From the NCBI GenBank assembly GCA_029339195.1, contig JAPTJF010000311.1, positions 1-64,000 on the forward strand: a DNA stretch of 64,000 bases, given 5' to 3'. Below are positions 1-9,290 of the stretch, piece by piece. Within the stretch, counting starts at the first letter, position 1; the number at the start of each line of letters is the position of its first letter. A model generated the notes under the pieces. It had not been told where the DNA came from, did no database searches, and saw only the letters and a list, made by a program, of their open reading frames with translations. A program made the translations under genes and the position numbers. The DNA is from Micractinium sp. NFX-FRZ (lineage: Eukaryota > Chlorophyta > Trebouxiophyceae > Chlorellales > Chlorellaceae).

Positions 1-150
1 GGGCGGGCAGGCGGGCGGGCAGGCGGGCGGGCAGGCGGCAGGCGGGCAGGCAGGCGGGCGGGCAGGCAGGCAGGCAGGCAGGCGGGCAGGCAGGCGGGCA
101 GGCAGGCGGGCAGGCGGGCAGGCGGGCGGGCAGGCAGGCAGGGGGGCTCT
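1..150. repeat. GGCA/GGCG tetranucleotide satellite
   Basis: About 145 bases of interspersed GGCA and GGCG units run from the window edge. The tract lies directly downstream of the GTAAGT donor that ends LRR exon 4 on the minus strand, so it is intronic sequence of that gene. Its true length is unknown because the window cuts it. Confidence 0.9.
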
Positions 151-1836
151 CCCTGACTTACAGGACCTCAAGGGAAGGGAAGGTGCCGGGGTGCATCCAG
201 GATGCAGGGATAGCGCCCTCCAGCCCCATCCTAACCAGGCCCAGCACGCGGAGCCGCGGGAAGCCTGCTCCCCACCCCTCTGGCAGGCGTTGAGGCGGGC
301 CCGATGCTGCGTCAAAGGCCGCCTCTGCAGCAGCTGAGGGGCCTTGCGCTGCCGCTGCTGTGGCACTGGTGATGCCACCGCCTGACCGAGCCCCGTCCTG
401 CCGCACTGCTGCGGTCGCCTGCCCAACCTGCAGGCTGCGCAGCTGTTGGAACCCAGCTCCAGCCCATGCAGCGGGCAGCCTGCCCGGCACTTGCAGCGTC
501 AGCGACAGCCGCTGCAGCGCCGGCAGCACCCTCGGGCTGGCGCCCCAGACGGCGGGCAGCGTGCTGATGAGGGTCGGCAGGCTGAGGAGGAGCTGCTCCA
601 GGGCGGGCAGCGCCCCGGGCTGGATGTCGGGCAGCGGTGAGGCCCCAGGGTGGGTGAGCACCTTGAGCTCCAGACTGAGCGGGAGGGCGGGGCAGAGCAG
701 GGCGGGGCAGGGGCATCCAAGGTGGGTGTCTCAAGGAAAGGTGTTAAGAAAGCGACTCAGTGTGTGTGGTCCGGGAATGACTCGCAGGGCCACGCAAAGG
801 GCTCAAGCCTCAGAAGAAAGGGCGGATGGGTGCTCGCCGATTGAGCGGCTGCACACAGCCTGTGCCTGGCCGCCCCTTGTTCAGGGACGGCAGCGGCTCA
901 GCGGCGCAGCGGCAGGCCCTGCAACACGGACCGCCAGAGGACAGCCAGGGGTGCAGAGCCTGACGAATGGGTGTTTCTGCCAGCGCTGCTGCTGGGGCCG
1001 AGCTCACCATTTGAGGCGCGGGAAGGCCCCCGGTTCGAGCCAGGCCACGGGGAGGGCCTCGCCAGCTGGCGCTCCCAACCACAGCAGGCGCAGCGTTTCC
1101 AGGCGCTGCAGCCGGCACAGCGGCAGCAGCCCTGCCGGCAGCGGTGCGGGGGGTGCGCCAGCTGGCAGCGGCTGGGCCTGACCCACGTTGAACAGTTCTC
1201 TGCGCCGGCAGCAGCAGGGCAGGCAGGCAGCTGTGTTGAGCAGAGGGGCGCATTGGGCTGTGTGCAAACACTGCGCTGCGTGGCCAGGGCTGCAGAGCAG
1301 GCGCGCCATGGGCTGCCCGAGAGGCTCTGAGAAGAGCGCACACAGCCACTTGACTTTATTTACTGACTCACAGGCGGACGACGTGCTGCGCCGCGCCGCC
1401 GCAGGTGACGCCCTGCCACGTGCAGTGGTGTGAAGTGTTGTCAAGCTGCCACCCCCGCCATTCCGGCGCCCAGAAGAACCCCTCCTCATGCACCATCCAA
1501 CGCAGGCCGTGCATGATGGCGACTGCACGCGTCAAGAAGCAGGGGCGGGCAGGGCGTGTTGAGGGTAGGCAGGCAGGGGGCAGGGACATGCCAAGCGCGC
1601 TGACACGGCGGAAGCAGGGGTGGCAGCTGCAAGGGACCCAGCCCAGACTCCACACCTTCGTCGTTGCTGGATGCCTTAGGCCCTGGTAGCGGCACCATGG
1701 CAGGCGCAGCTGCAGCAGCAGCTGCTGCCGCCGCCGGCGAGGACGACACCGACACCAGCAGGAGCAGCCAGATAGCTGCTGCACCCGGCACAGCCTGGGC
1801 TGCCCGGTTTGCCCCCACTGTGCTAGCTTGATTCAT
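1..1836 (-). CDS. Secreted leucine-rich-repeat protein (3' end outside window)
   Basis: Minus-strand exons at 1836-1656, 1522-1372, 1199-1008 and 674-162 join in phase; a GTAAGT donor at 161 shows that the gene continues off the left edge (345 codons are visible). The ATG at 1836 opens a signal-peptide-like stretch (AAIWLLLLVSV) followed by poly-Ala. Exon 2 carries the plant-type LRR N-terminal cap, ending HHCTWQGVTC. Exons 3 and 4 carry LxxLxxLxL units (for example LQRLETLRLLWLGAP and FPRLRVLGL) and the plant LRR signature GAIPASW. Plant proteins with this cap and repeat are secreted or membrane-anchored recognition proteins, but no kinase or membrane segment is visible here, so receptor-like protein versus receptor kinase is open. 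The exon 1 donor (GTGTGG at 1655) is the least certain junction. Confidence 0.8.
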
Positions 1837-3384
1837 GGAGCGCCTCCTGCCCCTCCTGGCCAGTGGCTAGGGTGACGCTAGGCAGGGAGTCTGGAGCGGC
1901 ACCCCGGGGAGCGGGGAGCGAGCGGTGCTGGCGGCCTCACCACCCCGCCGCCACAGCGCCGCCAGCAGCAGGGAGCCAGCGGGGGGTGTCCGCGCGATAT
2001 AGCCCCAGGAGCATATCAGTCGATCAACAAACGGCGACCCCTCCCACGTGAGCCCCCGGGCCGCCTTTCGTGCCTTCCGCGAGCCGCGAGCCGACAGCAG
2101 CTTGCTCAAGCCTTCATGTGCGCTGGACTGCAGGAAGGTAATAACAGTGGAAAATATGCCCGTACTGATGGCTCTTAGAAAGGCCTTAAACAGGGGAGGG
2201 CCACGATGCCGCCAGGGCAGTTTCCACGTTTACAACTCGCTACTCGCGCATATGTGCATGCCAGCACCATGTGGAATGAGATGATAGACGGCCATGGCAC
2301 TTAGATCGAGGTCAGGTTGCCAGGGCCCCTGGGTTAAATGCCACGGCATGCGCTCCGCACTGTGCTCTGCCACCGCATGCGGAGCACAACACAGGCAGCA
2401 CATGAGGGCCGGCAGGTGGCAGGTAGGACATGCAGCTGGATGCCAATCTCTAATTACCTTGGCCGCAGCGCCTGGAAGCAGGCAGGCTGCAGGCAACTGT
2501 ACCGGATGCCCCCAGCACTGCTGCCTGTGCACAGCATTATGCCAGGGTGTCCACCCGTGGGTGAATTTACCCGGTTCAAGGCGGCAGCGAAAGCAGGATT
2601 ATCGGAATCGGAAGAACTGTAAGATGTGCCACCGGGGGTCGGCCGGAAAACAAGAGAGCAGCGCAAGCAAGTGAATGCAGGCTGACGCTGGCTGCTGACC
2701 GGCTGAGCTGAGCAGAGTGCACACCTGCGCGCAAAGGGTTGGAGGCGGTGGACAGGAGACTGGAGGGTTGGTAGCCGTCAATTGCAACTGTTGGCTGCGC
2801 TGCTAGCTTGCTGAGGGACCCCCGGTGGCTTGCTGGCGGGCCGTCGGTTGCCTCGCTGAAAAGTGACCGCTGGCCTGAGGAAAGTGCACAGCATGCAAAG
2901 CACTGTTGAGGCGGGCCTGCCCGCCCAGAACCGCACCCTCTCATGATGCTCCTCTAAAGCGTGGTACCGGAGTAAGCCCTTCTTCAGCATCTGTTAACAC
3001 AAACAGATGGGGGGCCCCTCCACAATGTTTGACGGACAATCAGCCGTCACGCAGCCCTCGACTGCTTAGCCCTTGCCCACTGCCTGCCCACAGAGCCAGC
3101 GTGAAACATCGGGAGGCAGGCAGGGAAACAGCGGCACCGTGTGACAAGGGATACCGGCTCAGGGCTGGCAGCGGGGCCGAGCTCACTCCGGGTGCTTCAA
3201 TGACATCAGGCAAGCGCACAGGCCTTAGCCAGCAGCCGAGCACAGCCGGGCACAGCTGGCTGCTGCAGGAGGACACTGAGGCACAGCCTGTTGGGCATGC
3301 ATGGGCAACCCCATGCTCTGGCCCCTGGATTGGGCGCCTGCCGGCCTGCCTGGCAGCACGCACAGAGTCGATGCATCTGCCACC

Positions 3385-3660
3385 GCCGCTCCAAAAAGCG
3401 GCTCAACTGCTGCGCCTCGTGCCAACGCTTCCACCTCTGCCGCCGCGGCGTGCCACCGCGATGCTGCTTGCCAGCGGAGCGAGCGGAACACCGCCAGCGC
3501 CGCCCCTGCATCTAGGGCTTCCACCGAGAGCGGGCAAAAAGTAGGGCAGGAAGGCGGCGCGGCCCAGTGCCGCCACCACCGAGTCGGCAAGCTGCCGCCG
3601 CCACTGTCGCAAGGCTGGTCGGCTGCTGCTTACGCTGCTTCCAGGCCACGGCCTCAAGTT
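3385..3660 (-). pseudogene. Decayed copy of the PAP-like last exon
   Basis: The DNA is closely similar to the end of the gene at 7399-8181. Both loci share a run encoding LGRAAFLP, the peptide ASSIAVARRGG and the flanking GGCTCAACTGCTGCGCCTC motif. In this copy the frame shifts after LGRAAFLP, so the two conserved peptides fall in different frames or phases, and no upstream exon matching the parent's first exon is visible. I read it as a partial duplicate about 4 kb from its parent. Confidence 0.65.
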
Positions 3661-3671
3661 AAATAACGGCC

Positions 3672-3908
3672 ATGTCGCTGCTGCGACCGCACTTTATTCT
3701 AACCAGGGCGCCTTCTTTTTACCAGGCGGCCGGCCGGGTGGCATTCCAGCAGTACAAGAGAAACCGCAGTTTTCCAACTCGCACATTCATTCGAATCCGT
3801 GAATCCGATGCCAGCTTAAGCTGCAGCCTCCCTCGGCGTTTTGCCCGCTGGACACCATCCTCCCGCAGGGCCGCCAGCGGCGGAGTTGCCCCACCCCCGT
3901 CTGCCTGA
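3672..3908 (+). CDS. Possible small ORF with organelle-presequence character
   Basis: This 78-codon frame starts with an ATG and begins with an arginine/serine-rich, acid-poor stretch (MSLLRPHFILTRAPSFY) like a mitochondrial presequence, in a less GC-rich patch. There is no recognisable domain, no clear downstream exon and no poly(A) motif close by. It may be chance, or the first exon of an unrecognised gene. Confidence 0.15.
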   Translation: MSLLRPHFILTRAPSFYQAAGRVAFQQYKRNRSFPTRTFIRIRESDASLSCSLPRRFARWTPSSRRAASGGVAPPPSA

Positions 3909-4074
3909 CCCCTCAAACAGGCGCTTTCTCGCTTTGCGGTGGTGTTATGCAAACTGTGCCGCTCGCAACAGAGCGCTGAATTGGTGCCGCTCCTTGCACG
4001 GTGTGAGCAGCCAAGGAGCGAGCGAGCGAGTGCCGGCCAATTCCTTCCAGAATTTGTGAATTACGCCGCTTGCA

Positions 4075-4195
4075 TGGTGCCGCAGCGTACCAGCGCTCGA
4101 CAAACCATCCGACTGCTGGCGTCAGGGTGGCGGTGGTCACTGCCGCGTACCAGCGCTTGACAAACCACCGCTGGCGGCAGGGTGGCCGCGCGCAC
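4075..4195. repeat. Degenerate tandem repeat upstream of LicD-like gene
   Basis: Two roughly 55-65 bp units share GTACCAGCGCT(C/T)GACAAACCA and a CTGGCG..CAGGGTGGC tail. They lie about 150-260 bases before the ATG at 4338, so they may be in its promoter or 5' UTR. Confidence 0.6.
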
Positions 4196-4337
4196 AACTC
4201 GAGCTTGCAAGCGCTGCTCCAAGGTACATTGCTCCTTCCTGCATCACCCTGACTGTTTGCCGCAATCTTGACACCCTCTTTGCATGCCAAGGCAGCTCCC
4301 ATGCCCCTGCTTGTAGGCACACGTGCACGCCGCTGGC

Positions 4338-6907
4338 ATGGCTCTGGTGCAGCCTTACAAGCCGGTGCCTGCCGCCTCCTGGCAGCCGCACAGCATCGCA
4401 GCGCTGGTCTCCCTCATCCTGCTGGCAGGCCTCATGGCACACCAGGCAACCACTGGCACCCTCTCCTCGCACCCAGCAATCCTCTACCTGCGGGGAGCCT
4501 TGGGCAACGGTTTCGTTGACGACGGCAACCACAGGGGGCCGTGGCTGCGCAACCGCCCGATGATGAACGTCACTGAGCATCCCTTCCCAAGCTGGGGAAC
4601 ACACGCCACGCCTTGCGCATTCCTCCCATGCCGCAAGTGAGCAACACAAGCTGCACGGCTGCCAGGAGGAGCCGTTTTGGGCGGCACGGGGGCAGGCAGG
4701 GTGGCACGGGGTGGCGATGCCGGCATGCTATGCCCTGTGACGCCGCGAGCGGGGTGCGCTTCCTTCCTTCCTTCCTTCCTCACTGCTCTGCTCTGCATGG
4801 CTGAGACATGGTCACCCTCGCCAGCTGGCGGGTGGTAGCCGGCGCCTGCTGCACCCGGATGCTGCCCACCGCTGATGCTTGTGGCGGGTTGTTGTTTGTG
4901 CCGCTGCTGCGCAGGGACAAAGTCTCCTGCCCCGCCACCGACAGGACATGCTGCAGCTACTGGCTCAGGGGCCTGCTGGAATTCCTGGGCTGGCAGTTTG
5001 AGCGGCACCAGCAGAGGTGCGTGACCTAACCTCCCTGCATGGCCAGGCCGCGCGCGCACAATGCCCCCTTGCCTGGCCCCTGCAGCCGCCCCGCCCGCCC
5101 CGCCGCATGCACCCAAGCGGGCGGCCCACCGCACAGCGGGGGCGCTGCCGGCTGCTTGTCGTGGGTGCGCCCCGCGCCGCAAACCTTTCCTGGGGCCGAC
5201 CTAGAGTGGGCGCGGCGGCGGCCTGGCTTGCTGTGCCCTTGCTGCGGGCGTGATGAAACTTGTGCGGTCAAAAGACAAGCAAGCGCACAAGCATCCATGG
5301 GTCGGTTGGCACCGGCAAGTGCATACACCCTCCGACCACCCCGCCCCGCCACCTGCCCCGCCCCGCCCCACCCCGGCGTTACCCACACCCGGTTGCACTG
5401 GCAAACCCTGCCGTTGCCCGCCGCAGGTACATGATTGCATTTGGCACACTGCTGGGTGCTTACCGTGACGGCGTCGTGCTGCCCTGGGACAAAGACGCGG
5501 ATCTGCTGATAGACACGCAGGTACAATCGGTGGGGCAGCCTCCCTTGCCTGCCTGCCTGCTGCCTGCCTGCCTGCCTGCCTGCTTGCTGCCTGCCGGCTG
5601 CCGGCACACCGTGCCACGCCTGCGCCCGCGCCCACCACCCCGGACTGTGCGCCACCTGTGTGCAGCTGTGGAACTTGCTCAACAGCCCAAACAACGTCAC
5701 CAACGACACCACCCTGCAGCAGGAGGCTTGGCGGTACGGTATCCTCCTCAAGGTGACTCTGGGCCAGGCTGCCTCAGAATGCCCTGCCTGCCAGCATGCT
5801 CAGTGCCTGCCATGCACCTGTAAGGCTCCAGCATGCCCTGCCTGCCTGCGCAGCGGGATCAGCGGCCCACTGGGCTCGTGGCTCGGGGCACAAGCCCACC
5901 CGTCCGGATCTGCCTGGGGTCTGTTTCGCAAGTTCCGTTGCGGAACAACAGACAGTACAGTAAAGCAAGCAAACATGCGAGTCTCGGGTTCTCAGCCCTG
6001 TGCTCTCCCAGCCTCGAGGCACAAGGCACATGCCTGCATGCTGTGGTGCGCCCAATGCCCCTGCTGTGGTCGCTGGCTCACCCCGCCGGCCTTGAACCCG
6101 GACCCAGGTTGTGCAAGCCCCAATCACCTAGTGCAATCACCTGGCCCATACCTTGGTGCAGCCGAAGACTGGGCCTTGGCTGATTGCCAAGGCCTGCTAC
6201 CATGTGCACCACCCCAGCTTCCAGGCGGGAGAGGCTCAGCCATTGCCCGCAGAAGGGAAGCACATGATGTTCGTCGACATGTTTGAGGCCCGGGCGGAGG
6301 GAGGCGGCAACAGGCACCGTTTCAGCGCGGTGAGTGCGCGGCTGCTGCTGTAGTTGTTGTCACGGTGGCGTGAGCGTGAGCGTCCATGATTGCCAGAAGG
6401 GCCAGCCCCTGGTTGCAACGCAATTGCCACCGCTGCCACCCCGCGGCGCACTCTTTCCGCTCTGGCATAAAACGGCACTGTCCCCCCAGCCCTCCGCTCC
6501 CGCATCCCCATGTCTGACCACCGCGTTTGCCCGATGCTCACCCCACTGCGCAGGGCAACGCGGACTCTGACAAACTGGACACGTTTGCCAATGCGACTTT
6601 CAGTAAGCTGTACAACATCAGCGGGTGAGGCGGGGGGAGGGGAGCGGCCACCGCCAGGAGGGGCTGGTGCAGGGGCAGGAAGGGGAGAAGAAGAACATTG
6701 TGCTTGTAGCACCCTGCGGGCACCCGCTACAGCCGTCTCTAGACTGGCCGGGGGGTGGGGCAAGCTCCGCATGCTGACGTGCGCCCTGCGCCGCGCCCTG
6801 CCCTGCCCTGCCCTGCACGCAGGCTGTGGCTGCCGGGCGTTGACGATGTGGAGGAACACTTAAGGGTGTACTACGGGCGTTCATGGCACACCCCCGTTTA
6901 CCCCTGA
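4338..6907 (+). CDS. LicD/fukutin-like type II membrane protein
   Basis: Seven exons (4338-4636, 4915-5016, 5427-5520, 5666-5752, 6162-6329, 6554-6624, 6823-6907) encode 301 residues, all with GT-AG introns in phase. Residues about 24-40 form one hydrophobic segment (IAALVSLILLAG), typical of a Golgi signal anchor. Exon 3 carries the LicD hallmark GTLLGAYRDG followed by PWDKDAD, matching the GTLLG...DxDxD metal and nucleotide motif of the LicD/fukutin-related family. A conserved-looking C-terminus includes YYGRSWHTPVYP. Family members transfer phosphocholine or phospho-sugar groups to glycans; a role in wall or glycoprotein glycan modification is inferred. The window also holds a GT90-like gene, but too far away to suggest co-regulation. 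The ATG at 4338 was chosen because the frame upstream begins only with GTG. Confidence 0.85.
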
Positions 6908-7398
6908 CCCTTGGCAGGGGCATGCGTGCTGCTTCATGAACACCTGCACATGTAACGTAATCTGCTCAAGATTCGATTGGCGGGGTGAGGGTTGAGGAGC
7001 GAGCGCTCGTGCCTCAAGTGGTGGCGGGAGTTGGGTTGATAGGCACATGGGACGAGTGACAGCGGGATCCACTCTGCACAGGGCTCTGGTGGGTGTGGAT
7101 GTGTGCAACCGTACCTTGAGCAGTGCTGACGTTGCAGGGCTGGGTGGCCGTGCGCACGCAGCATGGACACGGTATGCTTGTGACCACAGCGTGGCACAGC
7201 ATGGCCTGGCCCGGCCTGTCTTCTGCCGCTGAGACCGGATTGGCAGCCAGCCTAGACCTCCTCTCTGACTGGTGGGAAGCATTGGCAGCTGCATCCAGGC
7301 TTGTGACATCGGGTTCAACACAGTCGGTTGCACAAACAAAGGCTCAACTGCTGCGCCTCAACTGCTGCGCCTCAATTGCTGCAGCTACATTGCTGCGC
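6908..7398. other. Convergent 3' region of LicD-like and PAP-like genes
   Basis: No gene is supported here. It contains the poly(A) motif of the LicD-like gene at 6951 and otherwise unremarkable GC-rich sequence. A short array of CAACTGCTGCGCCTC-like units at 7342-7400 adjoins the PAP-like stop codon. Confidence 0.6.
6951..6955 (+). terminator. Poly(A) signal TGTAA
   Basis: TGTAAC lies 44 bases after the LicD-like stop codon. TGTAA is the usual chlorophyte polyadenylation signal, and this spacing fits a short 3' UTR. Confidence 0.6.
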
Positions 7399-8181
7399 CT
7401 AGTGCTGCACCTCGTGCTGCGCGGCGTCGCTGCCTCCGCGGCGTGCCACCGCGATGCTGCTTGCCAGCGGAGGGAAGCGGAACACTGCCAGCCCTGCCCC
7501 TGCATCCAGGGCTTCCACTGGGAAGCGGGCAAACTGGGGCAGGAAGGCGGCGCGGCCCAACGCACCCACCAAAGCGTCCAGCCAGCCACCGCTGCCGCCG
7601 TTGCCGCTGCTGCTGCCGCCAGGCTGGGCGCCTGAGCTGCTGCTTCCAGGGCTGCTGCTGCCGCTGCTGCTTCCAGGGCTGCTGCTGCCGCCGCCGCGGG
7701 GTGGCAGCTCTGGCCGTAGCGCATCCTCTCCTAGGTCCCACCAGAACTGGTCAAAGTGGATGAGAAGCGTGGCGTCATCCGGCGCCGACAGGGTGCCGCT
7801 GGCGCTCAGCCAGCCGCTGCCCAGCAGCGGATGGCGGTAGCACACCTGCGGTGCGGGGCGGGGCGGGCACAGCAGGTGGGCGGGGCGGTGAGCGGGCAGT
7901 GCTGCGTGTGGGAAGCTGTGGAAAGGGACGCAACAGTGAAGCATGGAAGCCTACATGAAAGGTGCGTGTAGACTGCGTGAGCAAGCCAAGCTCAAGTCGG
8001 TGGCAGCTCGCACAGCTTAAGCAGTTGCTACCAGGGTCATCACTACAGCATGATAGCCGGAGCGCCCTCAAATTTCACGTACGTTGGAGATGAGCTCCTG
8101 CCCTCGCAGCGTGTAGCGGATCGGCTGGAAGCGGGCGCCCAGGGCCGCCGACAGCCGGGCGATGTGGGGCGCATGGAAGAC
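7399..8181 (-). CDS. Probable PAP/fibrillin-type protein, 5' part not found
   Basis: Two joined exons are clear: 8181-8083 and 7845-7399 (TAG). The exon 8181-8083 has a good upstream acceptor and so needs an earlier exon, yet no convincing N-terminal exon is visible before the inverted-repeat element at 8768. The encoded segments (FHAPHIARLSAALGARFQPI, then GSGWLSASGTLS, FDQFWWDLG, FPVEALDAGAGLAVFRFPPL) resemble the beta-barrel of plastid-lipid-associated PAP/fibrillin proteins, which bind lipids in plastoglobules or thylakoids. That family call rests on pattern memory and is moderate. A Ser/Gly-rich linker interrupts the domain. Either the 5' exon is far upstream and short, or the gene is 5'-truncated and a pseudogene. 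Confidence 0.45.
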
Positions 8182-8767
8182 CTGCGGGCGGGGCAGGAAT
8201 GCACACACGAGTGAGAGCATGGCAGCATGAGCAGCACATGCACGGGCAAGCATGGAACGCCCCTTGGCGCCACACACGTGTGTGAATAGTCGCAGTAACA
8301 TGCTGTAGTCATGCTTCCATGCATGACGCAAGTGCGCATGAGGCAAGCAGCGCTGGTGCCAGCGTGGACGGTAGTGCAAGAGGTTCATGTGAAGGTGCTA
8401 GCATGGCAGGGCGCGCCCCCACACCGGAGGGAGGTGTGGCATGCACCTGCGAGCCTGCCCGGGCCAGCTCATGTGAGCAACCAGCAAGCCTCTTGTACCA
8501 GACACGCACCGCGCTCCTGCGGCTGGCTGCTGCTGCGGCTGGCTGCTGCTGGCTGCGGGAGGCCCCAGATCGATCTGAGTTAACAATGTGCATCTCTGAC
8601 AACGGCGTGCCGATCAACAGTTGTTGTGAGCGTATGCAGGAGTGCCCACGGGGTGCGCATGCAGGGCGCCGGCGCCACGTCCGTGTGGCACAGGCTTGGG
8701 CCAGGACCTGCGCTGAAACGTGTCGGAGGCTCATTACGACAACCAATCGCATTTCACAGTCTCTATA
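8182..8767. other. Divergent interval, no gene supported
   Basis: The interval lies between the PAP-like exon and the inverted-repeat element. Open frames on both strands lack recognisable motifs. Any missing 5' exon of the PAP-like gene should lie here or beyond, but I cannot identify it. Confidence 0.4.
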
Positions 8768-9264
8768 TATTACTGGTTGCAGGTTCCTGTGCACAGCAGG
8801 AATGGAAAAGCCTAATTGTGAAATGCCTGGGCATGCCCCGAGTCCGCCGTTCGCGCCCTTTGCTGCTCGAAACAGCGATATGACTCTCAAACATGATTTA
8901 TGGAAGCAAGAGCCGAGCCCCAGGACGGCTGCGGCTGGCTGCCATTTTGGCGCATGGCCGGAGTTGACCGGCAGAAACCGTGTCCGTGGCTCTGTTTATT
9001 GCCAGGGATACTCATTTCGGGGCTTTCTGGGATCTCAGGCGGGTCGCGGGAAGCCGCCTGCGCTTCCGGTGAAGCGATAGCTGCTCGCGGGCAGCGTTTT
9101 GCGTGGGCCCAGATCGCTCCCCGCTGTGGCTCAAATGCTCTCTCAAAATGCATCAAAAATGATAGAAGCAAAAGACCGCTCGCTCCGGCGGTTTCCAAGA
9201 AAAGAGCACTTCGGCATTTCGACTTTTCATTCCTGCTGTGCACAGGAACCTGCAACCAGTAATA
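8768..9264. mobile_element. MITE-like terminal-inverted-repeat element
   Basis: The left arm (8768-8810) and right arm (9223-9264) are nearly perfect reverse complements over about 42 bases. Weaker complementarity runs further in (AAATGCC on both arms). The arms begin TTACTGGTTGCAGG and are bordered by TA on both sides, as expected for a Tc1/mariner-type TA target duplication. The interior of roughly 410 bp is relatively AT-rich and holds no transposase-like frame, so the element appears non-autonomous. It ends 26 bases before the start codon of the next gene and may supply its promoter or 5' UTR. Confidence 0.7.
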
Positions 9265-9290
9265 CGCCCCAAGCCCCCCATATTAGCGAT

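Larger units (their letters stand above)
1837..4337. other. 2.5 kb gene-poor divergent interval
   Basis: This interval separates the LRR gene (-) from the LicD-like gene (+). It holds the decayed PAP-exon copy near 3.4-3.66 kb, a short uncertain ORF at 3672-3908 and a degenerate tandem repeat at 4075-4195. No other gene is supportable: remaining open frames lack family motifs and have no usable splice partners. A part near 2.1-2.2 kb and 3.7-3.8 kb is less GC-rich than average. Confidence 0.6.

Noticed and set aside
1..150. Telomere, CRISPR or origin-type repeat at the left edge
   Set aside because: The units are GGCA/GGCG without spacers and unlike the TTTAGGG telomere repeat; the tract is inside an intron.
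2906..3544. 212-codon plus-strand frame
   Set aside because: No recognisable domain and Arg/Pro/Ala composition typical of random GC-rich sequence; it overlaps the PAP-exon copy on the other strand.
6070..6120. tRNA-like TTGAACCCGGACCC string in a LicD-gene intron
   Set aside because: No matching acceptor, D or anticodon stems flank it. No tRNA or rRNA gene could be supported anywhere in the window.
8319..9080. 253-codon plus-strand frame and its 193-codon antisense frame
   Set aside because: They run through the inverted-repeat element and have no family motif or splice partners.
9099..9290. Earlier start codon for the orphan gene inside the inverted-repeat element
   Set aside because: The extra residues derive from the element's terminal repeat and have no conserved character; the first ATG beyond it was preferred.
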